DNA of 64,000 nt from Amycolatopsis sp. QT-25 (GCF_029369745.1 NZ_CP120210.1:6572001-6636000), one strand, 5' to 3'. Counted from the first letter of the stretch, positions 18,742-31,090 are shown. The notes: generated by a model from the letters alone, not told the origin. Numbers and translations: made by a program.

Positions 18742-18759
18742 ACCTACTCACGAGTAGGT
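18742..18759. promoter_or_regulatory. 18-bp palindromic operator upstream of the acyl-CoA dehydrogenase pair
   Basis: ACCTACTCACGAGTAGGT is a palindrome (8-bp arms around AC) ending 21 bp before the GTG of the first dehydrogenase, inside GTTAACC...GGTAAC flanks. Size and position fit a TetR-type operator overlapping the promoter. Its regulator is unknown; the sequence differs from the other operators in the window. Confidence 0.5.
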
Positions 18760-18780
18760 AACGAGGCAGGGAGACTCACC

Positions 18781-20103
18781 GTGGGTGCGCCTAGGAAACG
18801 AGACGCGATGGGCCTTGGCCTGTCCGCGCTCACCCGGCTGGCCGGGAGCAAGGTCATTGAACGGGCCGGACTTCGGAAGCCCGTGCAGAACCTGGTCAGT
18901 GCCGGGACGCGCAACGGCTTCCGGGTCGCGGGCGCGGCGGGACGGACCTTCAAATCCGCCAAGAAGCTCGGCAAGCCGGCGCGGCTCGCGCCCGCCGGGG
19001 ACACGGGGCTGTTCGACCTCACCCCCAGTGAGGACCAGCAGCTCATCGTCGAGACCGTGACGGAATTCGCGGCCGAGCAGCTTCGGCCCGCCGCGGCCGA
19101 CGCCGACGCGAAGCTTCAGGCGCCCGAGGGGCTGTTGAGCCGTGCCGCCGAGCTCGGCATCACGCTCGTCGGCATTCCCGAGGAGCTGGGCGGCGTCGGC
19201 ACCGAACGGTCGGTCGTCACGAACGCGCTGGTCGCCGAGGCCCTCGCGCACGGCGACCTCGGCCTCGCGGTCGCGGTGCTCGCGCCGTCCGCGGTCAGCA
19301 CCGCGCTGGTGTCCTACGGCGACGAGCAGCAGCAGGCGGACTACCTGCCCGCGTTCGTCGGCGAGAACGTCCCGGCCGCGGCGCTCGCGCTGCAGGAGCG
19401 CACCGCGCTGTTCGACCCGTTCAAGCCGGCCACCAAAGCCCGCCGCACGCCGAGGGGCTACCAGCTCGATGGCGTGAAGTCGCTGGTCCCGAGGGCCGCG
19501 GACGCCGAACTCTTCATCGTGTCGGCCGACCTCGAAGGCCGGGGTCCCGCGTTGTTCCTCGTGGAGTCGTCCAACTCGGGCGTCACCATCGAGTCCGAAC
19601 CGGCGATGGGCCTGCGGGGCGCGGCGACCGGGAAGCTGCACCTGGAGAAGGTCGCGTTGCCCGCCGGAGCACTGCTCGGCGGCGGCAAGACCGAGGTGTT
19701 CACCGAGGTCGTCCGGCTCTCACGGCTCGGCTGGGCCGCGTTGGCCGCCGGTACCGCGAAGGCCGTTCTCGATTACGTGGTGCCGTACGTCAACGAGCGC
19801 AAGGCGTTCGGGGAACCGGTGAGCCACCGGCAGGCCGTCGCGTTCTCGGTGGCCGACATCGCCATCGAGCTGGAAGGGCTGCGGCTGGTCACCCTTCGCG
19901 CCGCTTCCCGCGCCGAACAGGGCAAGCCGTACGCCCGCGAGGTCGCGCTGGCCCGGAAACTGGCCGCCGACAAGGGAATGCAGATCGGCAGCGCCGGTGT
20001 GCAGCTGCTCGGCGGGCACGGGTTCGTCAAGGAACACCCCGTCGAACGCTGGTACCGCGACCTCCGTGCGATCGGCGTGCTGGAAGGCGCCGTCCTCCTC
20101 TAG
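18781..20103 (+). CDS. acyl-CoA dehydrogenase (FadE24-like)
   Basis: A 440-residue flavin acyl-CoA dehydrogenase. The N-terminus (GAPRKRDAMGLGLSALTRLA) and the about 80-residue extension before the dehydrogenase fold resemble mycobacterial FadE24 (Rv3139), as I recall it. The fold begins near FDLTPSEDQQLIVETVTEFA and continues with the middle beta-domain and the C-terminal helical domain (GSAGVQLLGGHGFVKEHPVE). The start GTG at 18781 is chosen because GCAGGGAG lies just upstream and the palindromic operator (18742-18759) then falls in the promoter; frames further upstream would translate the operator. It lies 18 bp before a second dehydrogenase, the same pairing as fadE24-fadE23. Confidence 0.85.
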   Translation: MGAPRKRDAMGLGLSALTRLAGSKVIERAGLRKPVQNLVSAGTRNGFRVAGAAGRTFKSAKKLGKPARLAPAGDTGLFDLTPSEDQQLIVETVTEFAAEQLRPAAADADAKLQAPEGLLSRAAELGITLVGIPEELGGVGTERSVVTNALVAEALAHGDLGLAVAVLAPSAVSTALVSYGDEQQQADYLPAFVGENVPAAALALQERTALFDPFKPATKARRTPRGYQLDGVKSLVPRAADAELFIVSADLEGRGPALFLVESSNSGVTIESEPAMGLRGAATGKLHLEKVALPAGALLGGGKTEVFTEVVRLSRLGWAALAAGTAKAVLDYVVPYVNERKAFGEPVSHRQAVAFSVADIAIELEGLRLVTLRAASRAEQGKPYAREVALARKLAADKGMQIGSAGVQLLGGHGFVKEHPVERWYRDLRAIGVLEGAVLL

Positions 20104-20121
20104 GACTTGTGAAAGGCGATC

Positions 20122-21330
20122 ATGATCAACCTTGAGGTTCCGAAGAAGGCCGGCACCCTGATCAATCAGGCGTACCAGGCCGCGGCCGAGGTGTTCCGGC
20201 CGATCTCGCGCAAGTACGACCGCGCCGAGCACACCTATCCCGCCGAACTTGACATGTTCGCCGCACTGCTCGACGGGCTGAACTCCTCCGGCGAGGGCGG
20301 CGCGGGCGCGGCGGGCGTCCGCCGGTCAGAGAAGAACGAGAAACCGGGCAACCGCAACGGTTCCAACCTCAACATCGTGCTCGGCACGATCGAGATGTGC
20401 TGGGGCGACGTCGGTCTGCTGCTGTCGATGCCGCGTCAGGGGCTCGGCAACGCCGCCATCGGCTCGGTCGCCACCGACGAACAGCTCAAGAAGTTCTCCG
20501 GGCTGTGGGCCGCGATGGCGATCACCGAACCGGACTGCGGCTCGGATTCCGCCGCGATCACCGCGACCGCGCGCCTGGACGGCGACGAGTACGTGATCAA
20601 CGGCGAGAAGATCTTCGTGACCGCAGGCGAACGCGCGGACGCCGTCGTCGTCTGGGCCACCCTGGACAAGACGAAGGGCCGCGCGGCGATCAAGTCCTTC
20701 GTCGTCGAGAAGGGCACGCCGGGCTTCGAGGTGGTGCGCGTCGAGCACAAACTCGGCATCCGCGCCTCCGACACCGCCGTGTTGCGGTTCGAGAACGTCC
20801 GCGTGCCCAAGGAGAATCTCCTCGGCACGCCGGAGATCGACACCGCCAAGGGTTTCGCCGGGGTCATGCAGACCTTCGACAACACCCGCCCGCTGGTCGC
20901 CGCCATGGCCATCGGCGTCGCCCGCGCGGCGCTGGAGGAGACCCGGAAGGTCCTCATCGACGCGGGTGTGGTCATCGACTACGACAAGCCCGTCCACGGC
21001 CAGCACGCCGCGGCCGCGACGTTCCTTCAGCTGGAGGCGGACTACGAATCGGCGTACCTGCTGACGATGGAGTCGGCGTGGATGGCCGACAACCGCAAGC
21101 CGAATTCGCTGCAGGCCTCGATGGCCAAGGCTAAGGCGGGCCGGTCGGTCGTCGAGATCACGCTCAAATGCGTCGAGCTGGCCGGAACCTGGGGATACAC
21201 CGAGGAATCGCTGCTGGAGAAGTGGAGCCGGGACGCCAAGATCCTGGACATCTTCGAAGGCACGCAACAGATCCAGCAGCTCATCGTGGCGCGCCGGATC
21301 CTGGGCAAGACGAGCGCCGAGCTGAAGTAG
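20122..21330 (+). CDS. acyl-CoA dehydrogenase (FadE23-like)
   Basis: A 402-residue acyl-CoA dehydrogenase starting MINLEVPKKAGTLINQAYQA, which closely resembles mycobacterial FadE23 (Rv3140) in its N-terminus and its AEHTYPAELDMFAALLDGLN segment. The middle domain has MAITEPDCGSDSAAITATAR and GIRASDTAVLRFENVRVPKE; the C-terminal domain has WGYTEESLLEKWSRDAKILD followed by IFEGTQQIQQ. The position of the usual catalytic Glu is not obvious, since this subgroup diverges. AAAGG precedes the ATG. Together with the upstream gene it probably forms a heteromeric dehydrogenase; substrate unknown. A strong terminator follows at 21347. Confidence 0.87.
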   Translation: MINLEVPKKAGTLINQAYQAAAEVFRPISRKYDRAEHTYPAELDMFAALLDGLNSSGEGGAGAAGVRRSEKNEKPGNRNGSNLNIVLGTIEMCWGDVGLLLSMPRQGLGNAAIGSVATDEQLKKFSGLWAAMAITEPDCGSDSAAITATARLDGDEYVINGEKIFVTAGERADAVVVWATLDKTKGRAAIKSFVVEKGTPGFEVVRVEHKLGIRASDTAVLRFENVRVPKENLLGTPEIDTAKGFAGVMQTFDNTRPLVAAMAIGVARAALEETRKVLIDAGVVIDYDKPVHGQHAAAATFLQLEADYESAYLLTMESAWMADNRKPNSLQASMAKAKAGRSVVEITLKCVELAGTWGYTEESLLEKWSRDAKILDIFEGTQQIQQLIVARRILGKTSAELK

Positions 21331-21346
21331 CGCCCGAACTGCCGTG

Positions 21347-21379
21347 AAGAGGCCCGTGCAGCTGCACGGGCCTCTTTTT
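21347..21379 (+). terminator. intrinsic terminator after the dehydrogenase pair
   Basis: AAGAGGCCCGTGCAG and its reverse complement abut at 21347-21376 (a 30-bp perfect palindrome), followed by TTT and further T-rich sequence to 21380. Unlike the family A hairpins this has a T-tract and lies 17 bp after the stop at 21330. Confidence 0.85.
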
Positions 21380-21480
21380 CGTTTGTTCCACCATAATGAC
21401 AACACCATCAAGTGAACGGCCTTGACGGCCGGACAGAGGTACTCTCGAACCTTCCTTTGCCCGCCGAGGCCGGAGTCGCG

Positions 21481-22488
21481 ATGAGACCGCTCTCCCCCGC
21501 CGCACGCTGGTGTCTCATCGTCCTCGGCGTGACGATCTGCTACTTCGCGACCGCGCAGATCGGGATCCAGTGGGCGATCGTGCGCGAGCAGATCTCGCCG
21601 CTGTGGCCTGCCGCGGGTGTCGCGCTGGCGGTGCCGATGCTGCTGGGTCCGCGGTTCTGGCCAGGGATCTTCCTCGGCGCACTCCTGACGAACATCGCTC
21701 TCGGCCCTTCGCCGGTCGCGATCCTGGTGATCTCGTCGGGGAACACGATCGGCCCGATGCTGGCTCACGCGGTGATGCGGCGGCTGGGTGGCCGCAACCG
21801 GCTCGACCGGCTGCCCGACGCCGTCCTCCTGGTGGTGGTCGGGGCGATCGGCGGCACCATCGTCAGTGCCGTGCTGGGCACCGGTGTGCTGATCCTCGAC
21901 GGCGCGCTGGTGCCCGCGGATTTCTGGGCGACGGCGCTCGTCTGGTGGACCGGCGACGCGATGGGCGTGCTGACGATCACGCCGCTGCTGCTCCTGGCGC
22001 CGAGGTTCCGCCTGCCGAGGGGCGTTCCGCTCGCTCGCTGGGGTGAGGCGGCGGCGCTCTCGCTGTTCGGTCTCGGTACGGCGATCCTCGCGTCCGTCAC
22101 CATGTCCAAGCTGTTCCTGGTCTTCCCGGTGCTCGTCTGGGCGGCGCTGCGGTTCCGGCAAGCCGGGGCGCTGATGTGCTCGTTGTGCGTCTGCACCTTC
22201 ACGATCTTCGCCGCCATCCACGGACTCGGCCCTTACGGTTCCTACGCGCTGGCCGTCCGGATGTTGCACGTCCAGGCGTTCGACGCCACCGTGGGGCTGA
22301 CGGCCCTCGTGTTGTCCACGATCGTCCTGCAACGCGATCGTGCGACCGCCGAGATCACCGACGCCTGGTGCCGGATCACCGAAATGGTCGACTTGATCGC
22401 GCCACGCCAGTCGCTGCGCAGTGCCATCACCCAGCGCAAGGACGCCGAGGCTCAGGCGGCCTGTTCGTCGAGGAAGCGGTCGAGGTAG
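21481..22488 (+). CDS. stand-alone MASE1-domain membrane protein
   Basis: A 335-residue integral membrane protein. MASE1 features are visible: FATAQIGIQW, ISPLWPAAGVALAVPMLLG, FWPGIFLGALLTNIALGPSP and WWTGDAMGVLTITPLLLLAP, with about eight hydrophobic segments. MASE1 is normally an N-terminal sensor fused to GGDEF, histidine-kinase or PAS modules; here the chain ends soon after the last helix (MVDLIAPRQSLRSAITQRKD) with no output domain. The ATG at 21481 has GGAG 7 nt upstream; a frame from 21412 is open but lacks a site. The last 37 bp overlap the convergent hydrolase gene, which may mark a C-terminal truncation. Confidence 0.8.
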   Translation: MRPLSPAARWCLIVLGVTICYFATAQIGIQWAIVREQISPLWPAAGVALAVPMLLGPRFWPGIFLGALLTNIALGPSPVAILVISSGNTIGPMLAHAVMRRLGGRNRLDRLPDAVLLVVVGAIGGTIVSAVLGTGVLILDGALVPADFWATALVWWTGDAMGVLTITPLLLLAPRFRLPRGVPLARWGEAAALSLFGLGTAILASVTMSKLFLVFPVLVWAALRFRQAGALMCSLCVCTFTIFAAIHGLGPYGSYALAVRMLHVQAFDATVGLTALVLSTIVLQRDRATAEITDAWCRITEMVDLIAPRQSLRSAITQRKDAEAQAACSSRKRSR

Positions 22489-23507
22489 CGCCAGGTGGTC
22501 CCGCGCGCCTTCCGGCCGGTCAGCACGCCCAGATGCCCGCCGGGGGCGGTCTCGAAGGTGACCGAAGGCGAGTTGTCCAGCAGCTCGGTGAGCCGTTCGA
22601 CGGCCGCGCGCGGGGCGATCGTGTCGTTCTGCCCGGCGATGACCAGCGCCGGCACCTTGATCCCGGACAGCGCGATGATGCGGCCGTTGAGGTCGACCGT
22701 GCCCTCGGCGAGGTCGTTGGCGCGGAAGAACCGGTGATAGATCTGGCCGAACGTCCGCCCGGGGTAGGCGATCATGTTGTCCATGAAGTGGTCGACGGCC
22801 TCGATCTGCGCCAGGTAGTCCCGATCGTCGAGATTCTTCAGGATCGCCAGCGGTTTGGTGATCTCCTTGCTGATCCCGGTCGCCCGGAAGACCCGGCTGA
22901 CCAGATAGGACGGTGCGCCGCCGAGTACGCGGTAGATCGGGGTCAGCAGATGGCCGCCGGTGAGGTCCACCAGCGGGCGGAACGGCGCGATCAGCGGGAT
23001 CGCGGTGAAGTCGAACGGCGAGGCGATGGTCGCGATCGATTCGATCGGCAGCTTGGGCTGGTCCGCGGCGGTCAGCAGGGAGAAGATCCCGCCGAGGCAC
23101 CAGGCGACGACGTGCACACCCTGGCCGCCGGAATCCTCGCTGACCTTGCGGATCGCGCGCGGGAGCACTTCCTCGACCCAGTGCTCGATGCCGAGGCGCC
23201 GGTCGGAGAAGGCGACGTTCCCGTAGTCGACCAGATAGGTGTTGCGGCCGCCGTCGACCAGGTGCTCGGCGAGGCTGCACCCTCGGCGCAGGTCGAAGCA
23301 CAGCGCGGGCGCGGCCAGCGGCGGCACCAGCAGCACCGGCGGACCCGGCATTGGGGCCTTGCCGTTCGTCAGCCGGTACAGCGAACGGTTCGGGCCCTGG
23401 TCGATCAGGACGCGCGGCACCGGGCGAAGATCGGCGACACCACCGTGCAGCACCTTCCCGACGACGTTCGACGCGGCGGCGGCGAGCCGTGCCGGGGGTG
23501 TGGCCAT
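22452..23507 (-). CDS. PHA-synthase-like alpha/beta hydrolase
   Basis: A 351-residue alpha/beta-fold protein of the PhaC/PhaC-like group. Visible are PVLLVPPLAAPALCFDLRRG, the nucleophile elbow AWCLGGIFSLL with cysteine instead of serine as in PHA synthases, VIAGQNDTIAPRAA (catalytic Asp) and APGGHLGVLTG (catalytic His). It is shorter than class I PhaC (about 590) and close to the class III PhaC subunit (about 355). No phasin or PhaB lies nearby. AGGAGG precedes the ATG by 6 nt. It may act as an acyl-transfer enzyme rather than a true polymerase; the SDR gene upstream on the same strand (118 bp) could be in the same operon. Confidence 0.75.
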   Translation of the reverse strand: MATPPARLAAAASNVVGKVLHGGVADLRPVPRVLIDQGPNRSLYRLTNGKAPMPGPPVLLVPPLAAPALCFDLRRGCSLAEHLVDGGRNTYLVDYGNVAFSDRRLGIEHWVEEVLPRAIRKVSEDSGGQGVHVVAWCLGGIFSLLTAADQPKLPIESIATIASPFDFTAIPLIAPFRPLVDLTGGHLLTPIYRVLGGAPSYLVSRVFRATGISKEITKPLAILKNLDDRDYLAQIEAVDHFMDNMIAYPGRTFGQIYHRFFRANDLAEGTVDLNGRIIALSGIKVPALVIAGQNDTIAPRAAVERLTELLDNSPSVTFETAPGGHLGVLTGRKARGTTWRYLDRFLDEQAA

Positions 23508-23624
23508 GGTGTGCCTCCTGAGGAATCGACGCGGTAAGAGGTAATCTTGCCGCGTGCGGGCGCACGACTCAACACCGTGGCCGCCTCAGGCCGTCCATTT
23601 CGGACAGTGACTGGGCCGTACGAG

Positions 23625-24488
23625 TCAAGCATCGGCGTCCTTTTCCGCCGCCGGGGCACTCCGCGCGGCACGCGATTCGTACTCCGCGCGAGCACTGGAA
23701 TGCGTTGCGGAGGACAAGATCTTGTCGCCGCCGAGCGCGCGAAGCAGTCCCTCGCCGAGGCGCCGCGGAAGCAGCCGTGTGATCCTGCTTATGACGTCCA
23801 GCGACGCGGGAACGAAGACGTCGAATTTGGGACGACGCACCACATCGACAATGGCCTGCGCCACATCTTCCGGCTGCACCGACTTGAAGAACTTCGCCTC
23901 GCCGAGTCCGCTCGCCAGCTCCGTGCGCACCACCGCGGGCATCACGCAGGAGACCAGCACACCCGTTCCGTGCAATTCCAGGTGCACCGATTCCGACAAG
24001 CCGACGACGGCGTGTTTCGTCGCGCAGTAGGTGGCGGCACCGGGGAAACCCGCCTTGCCCGCCATCGAGGCGATGTTGACGATATGGCCGGTGCCACGCG
24101 GGCGCATCCGCTTCACGGCTTCCCTGGTGCCGTGGACGACCGCGTGCAGGTTGATCTCGATCAGCCTGCGGGTCGCCGCGTCGTCCTCTTCTTCGAGCGG
24201 CGCGAGCGGCATGATGCCCGCGTTGTTGATCAGCACGTCGATCGGGCCGACGCGCCGCTCGACCTCGTCGAGGAACTCGGTGAAACCCTTCGTGTCGGTG
24301 ACGTCGAGCGGCAGCGCTTCCGCGCCCAGTTCGGCGGCGGTCTTCTCGGCGAGGACCTGGTCCAGATCGCCGATGACCACCTTGGCGCCGAGCCGGGACA
24401 GTGCCGCCGCGGTACTGGCGCCGATGCCCCGCGCCGCTCCGGTGATCACGACGACCTTGCCGGTCAGGGAACGTGCACGCTTGGCCAT
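23625..24488 (-). CDS. short-chain dehydrogenase/reductase
   Basis: A 287-residue classical SDR. The cofactor motif is VVITGAARGIGAST, the NNAG motif is INNAGIMPLA, and the catalytic Tyr-Lys are in ATYCATKHAV (YxxxK). A C-terminal extension (RITRLLPRRLGEGLLRALGG) goes beyond the usual 250 residues, as in a group of actinobacterial SDRs acting on lipids or alcohols. The ATG at 24488 has GAGGAG 7 nt upstream; a longer frame reaches 24524. Substrate not determinable. Confidence 0.87.
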   Translation of the reverse strand: MAKRARSLTGKVVVITGAARGIGASTAAALSRLGAKVVIGDLDQVLAEKTAAELGAEALPLDVTDTKGFTEFLDEVERRVGPIDVLINNAGIMPLAPLEEEDDAATRRLIEINLHAVVHGTREAVKRMRPRGTGHIVNIASMAGKAGFPGAATYCATKHAVVGLSESVHLELHGTGVLVSCVMPAVVRTELASGLGEAKFFKSVQPEDVAQAIVDVVRRPKFDVFVPASLDVISRITRLLPRRLGEGLLRALGGDKILSSATHSSARAEYESRAARSAPAAEKDADA

Positions 24489-24575
24489 GCCGGTCTCCTC
24501 TGCGACTTCACTGTCCCGGGGCACTGTTGGCGATGTGTCAACTATGGTGCCCCGGAAGCCGCGCGAACGCCAGTC

Positions 24576-25082
24576 CTACGGGCGCTGCTCGAACACCTGC
24601 CCGATCCAGCCCTTGACGTCGAAACGTTCCGTCGGCTTGAAACCCTGGCTTTCGTAATACCGCTGAAGGTCGCCGTCGCCTCCGGCCCAGCAGTCGACCC
24701 GCACCAGCCCGATGCCCCGTTCCCGAGCCTCGGCCAGCGCGAACTCGATCAGCCGTGAGCCGACCCGGTGACCGGTGAACCGGCGTGAGGTCAGCAGCAA
24801 GCCGATGTAGATCTCCGGTTCGTCGACCGGCGAGACATGGGGAAAACGGTCACCGAGGATGATCGCCCCGGCCGCCTGGCCGTCGATCTCGGCGAGGTAC
24901 AGCCCCGGCCCGTCGGCCATCCCGCGAACCCGCTCGACCCGTTTCGGGATCGTGGACCACGGCTCGGTGCCCCACTGCCCCGCGCTGCCGCGTTCGGCCA
25001 GCCACGCGACGACCTCGTCGAACATGTCCAGCAACGTCGGCAAGTCCCCGGAACCACCCTGGCGGATGACGAAATCGCTCAT
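24576..25082 (-). CDS. GNAT-family N-acetyltransferase
   Basis: A 168-residue single-domain GNAT protein, MSDFVIRQGGSGDLPTLLDM. The acetyl-CoA pyrophosphate-binding motif A appears as RFTGHRVGSRLIEFALAEAR, and the region VRVDCWAGGDGDLQRYYESQ matches the C-terminal part of the fold. It follows the SDR gene on the same strand by 87 bp. Acceptor substrate unknown. Confidence 0.82.
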   Translation of the reverse strand: MSDFVIRQGGSGDLPTLLDMFDEVVAWLAERGSAGQWGTEPWSTIPKRVERVRGMADGPGLYLAEIDGQAAGAIILGDRFPHVSPVDEPEIYIGLLLTSRRFTGHRVGSRLIEFALAEARERGIGLVRVDCWAGGDGDLQRYYESQGFKPTERFDVKGWIGQVFEQRP

Positions 25083-25128
25083 GCTTCCGTTCTACAACAT
25101 CGCGAGGAAGCGCGGGTGTTCTGTCGGA

Positions 25129-26279
25129 TCAGGCGACACCGAGGTGCCGCGCGATCAGCATACGCTGCACTTCCGAGGTCCCCTCGCCGATCTCGAGGAT
25201 CTTCGCGTCCCGGTAGAAACGGCTCACCGGGAACTCGTTCATGAAGCCGTATCCGCCGAAGATCTGCGTCGCCTCCCGCGAGTTGTCCATGGCGGCGTTC
25301 GACGCGACGAGCTTCGCGATCGACGCCTCCTGCTTGAACGGCTCACCGCGCAGCATCTTCGACGCCGCCGCGTAGTAGGCCAGCCGCGCGGTGTGCGTGC
25401 GCACCTCCATGTCGGCGATCTTGAACTGGATCGCCTGGTACTCACCGATCTTGTGCCCGAACGCCTCGCGTTCCTTCACATACCGCAGGCATTCGTCGAC
25501 GCAGCCCTGCGCGAGTCCGACGCTCAGCGCGGCGATCGCGACCCGGCCTTCGTCCAGAATGGACAGGAACTGGGCGTAGCCGCGACCGCGTTCCCCGACC
25601 AGGTTCCCGGCCGGGACGCGGACGTCGTCGAACGAGAGCTCGTGCGTGTCCGAGCAGTTCCAGCCGACCTTGGAGTACTTCGGCGCGACGGTGAAGCCCG
25701 GCGTGCCGGACGGGACGATGATCGCCGAGATCTCCTTGCGGCCGTTTTCCTTCACGTCGGTGACCGCGGTGACCGTGACCAGTTTCGTGATGTCGGTGCC
25801 GGAATTGGTGATGAACGACTTGCTGCCGTTGATCACCCAGGTGTCGCCGTCGAGTTTCGCGCGCGTGCGGGTGGCGCCGGCGTCCGAGCCACCACCGGGT
25901 TCGGTGAGCCCGAAGGCGCCGAGCGCGGTGCCGGCACACAGCTCCGGAAGCCACTTCTGCTTCTGCTCCTCGGTGCCGAACCGGTGGATCGGCATGGCGC
26001 CCAGGGAAACACCGGCCTCGACGGTGATCGCGACCGAGGAATCGACGCGCGCCAGCTCCTCCAGGGTCAGGCAGAGCGCGAAGTAGTCGCCGCCCATGCC
26101 GCCGTACTCCTCGGGGAAGGGCAACCCGAACAGGCCCATCTCGGCCATCTTCGCGACGATCTCGTACGGGAACTCCTCCCGTTCGTAGAGGTCACCGATG
26201 ACCGGGGCGACCTCGGAGCGCGCGAATTCCTCGACCGTCTTGCGCAGCGCCTCGTACTCGTCATCCAGTCGAAAGTCGA

Positions 26280-26283
<4 letters not shown>
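25129..26283 (-). CDS. acyl-CoA dehydrogenase of the leucine-type operon (FadE19-like)
   Basis: A 384-residue flavin acyl-CoA dehydrogenase starting MIDFRLDDEYEALRKTVEEF. Family signatures are ALGAFGLTEPGGGSDAGATR and SDTHELSFDDVRVP, plus the catalytic base and C-terminal loop region in FYRDAKILEIGEGTSEVQRM. The ATG overlaps the accA stop by 4 bp, so it is the last gene of an accD-accA-fadE operon. The same order occurs in M. tuberculosis (accD1-accA1-fadE19), linked to leucine/isovalerate degradation, so isovaleryl-CoA or a related branched acyl-CoA is the likely substrate (inference from context). Confidence 0.88.
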
Positions 26284-28283
<2,000 letters not shown>

Positions 28284-28377
28284 GCTCACATCCCGTGTTT
28301 TCCGGCGGCGCGCGGGTTCGGGTCGTACACAGCGCGCCGGCTTCGGCCGAGTAGGACGATCCTCCGCATCGTCGCGC

Positions 28378-29991
<1,614 letters not shown>

Positions 29992-30007
29992 GGCTCCTCG
30001 TCGCCAA

Positions 30008-30023
30008 GTTAGCCGTCGTTAAC
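30008..30023. promoter_or_regulatory. operator 1 upstream of accD (GTTARYGNNCGYTAAC-like)
   Basis: GTTAGCCGTCGTTAAC matches, allowing one mismatch, the 16-bp inverted-repeat consensus shared with 30036-30051 and with the TetR promoter site at 31066-31081. It lies 17 bp upstream of the accD start. Confidence 0.7.
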
Positions 30024-30035
30024 TCGCGCTCGTAG

Positions 30036-30051
30036 GTTAACGCCCACTAAC
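30036..30051. promoter_or_regulatory. operator 2 upstream of accD
   Basis: GTTAACGCCCACTAAC, the reverse strand of GTTAGTGGGCGTTAAC, is the second copy of the operator, with its centre 28 bp from operator 1. Paired sites suggest binding of two TetR dimers over the acc promoter. Confidence 0.7.
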
Positions 30052-30076
30052 CCGCTCTGTCCACCGTGCCCCGCAA

Positions 30077-30130
30077 GTACGTGAAGGCCCCCTTCCTGCA
30101 CATGGCGCAAGTAAGGGGGCCTTCATGTAC
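30077..30130. repeat. family A hairpin at the 3' end of the SGNH hydrolase gene
   Basis: GTACGTGAAGGCCCCCTTCC (30077-30096) pairs with 30111-30130 with two mismatches across a 14-nt loop. It lies 10 bp beyond the hydrolase stop. The outer GTAC, the TGAAGGCCCCC core and an inner GCGCAAGTA recur at 18519-18570. No T-tract. Confidence 0.8.
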
Positions 30131-30140
30131 CTCGTGCAGG

Positions 30141-30950
30141 TCAGCCGATCGCGGAGACCAGCGGGGCGTAGTAGCCGCCGCGCTGGCCGGCGGCCGTCGG
30201 GTGGTACGAGTTCACGATCGGCCAGGTGAGGCTGTGCAGGTAGTCGTTGGCCGCCGAGCAGATGTTGTGCCCGGTGAAGGCGGGCCGCACGTCGACGAAC
30301 TTCGCGCCGTTCGCGGAAGCGCGGGCCGAGAGCACCGACGCGAGCGCGTCGGAACCCGAGTTGATCGCCGTGCGCTTGGTGTCGCTCAGCCCGACCGAGC
30401 ACGAACCCGGCACCGTGTAGAAGCGCGGGTACCCGAGCACGACCAGCTTCGCGCTGGGCGCCTTCGCCTTGATCTTGCCGTAGACGTTGTCCAGCAAGCC
30501 CGGAAGCGTGTTGTTCACGTAGGTCTTCGCGGTGTTGACCCGGTTGATGCAGGTCTGGTCGCTGCCGGTGGTGCAGGTGGTCATGACGTCGGCGAACCCG
30601 GCGTCGTTGCCGCCGACCGAGACCGTCACCAGCGTGGTGCTGGAGGTGACGTTCGCGATCTGGTTCAAGACGTCGCCGGTGCGCGCCCCCGAGCACGCGA
30701 CGAACTTGAACGTGGTCCCGGCGTGGGCGTTGGCCCACAGCTGGGGATAGGCGTTGGCACTGCGCAGGCAGTCGCCCGAGTTCCCGTAGCTGCCGGCACC
30801 GACGCCGGACGAGTACGAGTCACCGAGCGCCACGTAGTCGGTCGCCGCCTGGGCGGTGCCCGCGAGACCGAGGGTGGCGAGGACAGCGACCCCCAAGGCC
30901 GCACCTAAACGAGTGAAGGAAAGAGCTTTGATCCGAGCAGGGACGGCCAT
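30141..30950 (-). CDS. secreted SGNH/GDSL-type lipase/esterase
   Basis: A 269-residue exported hydrolase. The signal peptide is MAVPARIKALSFTRLGAALG... with cleavage after AQA (about residue 35). Block I is VALGDSYSSGVG (nucleophile Ser), block III is VTVSVGGNDAG (Gly/Asn oxyanion residues), and block V is NSYHPTAAGQRGGYYAPL (catalytic His). Six cysteines are present, as expected for the disulfide-stabilised Streptomyces-type SGNH esterases. AAGGAG lies 7 nt upstream of the ATG. It sits between the acc operon and the TetR gene, divergent from the latter, and may supply fatty acids or esters from outside. Confidence 0.88.
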   Translation of the reverse strand: MAVPARIKALSFTRLGAALGVAVLATLGLAGTAQAATDYVALGDSYSSGVGAGSYGNSGDCLRSANAYPQLWANAHAGTTFKFVACSGARTGDVLNQIANVTSSTTLVTVSVGGNDAGFADVMTTCTTGSDQTCINRVNTAKTYVNNTLPGLLDNVYGKIKAKAPSAKLVVLGYPRFYTVPGSCSVGLSDTKRTAINSGSDALASVLSARASANGAKFVDVRPAFTGHNICSAANDYLHSLTWPIVNSYHPTAAGQRGGYYAPLVSAIG

Positions 30951-31060
30951 GGGTCACTCCTTCGTGACAAGTTAACGAGACACAGCATTACCAGGTGGTA
31001 GTCACCCGCAAAAGGGCCATTTCCGCAGGTAACCCGCTTGGCCCAGGCTGGAAGTACGGC

Positions 31061-31086
31061 CGCGTGTTAGCGCTCGCTAACACGCG
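31061..31086. promoter_or_regulatory. 26-bp palindromic operator in the TetR promoter
   Basis: CGCGTGTTAGCG-CT-CGCTAACACGCG is a perfect 12+12 palindrome. Its inner 16 bp (31066-31081, GTTAGCGCTCGCTAAC) match the two sites upstream of accD. It lies just upstream of the -10 of the TetR gene, so autoregulation is likely. Confidence 0.75.
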
Positions 31087-31090
31087 GCCC

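Noticed and set aside
20326..23565. 1079-codon minus-strand open frame over fadE and the MASE1 gene
   Set aside because: Runs through three well-supported genes and contains no known motif; low-complexity charged composition.
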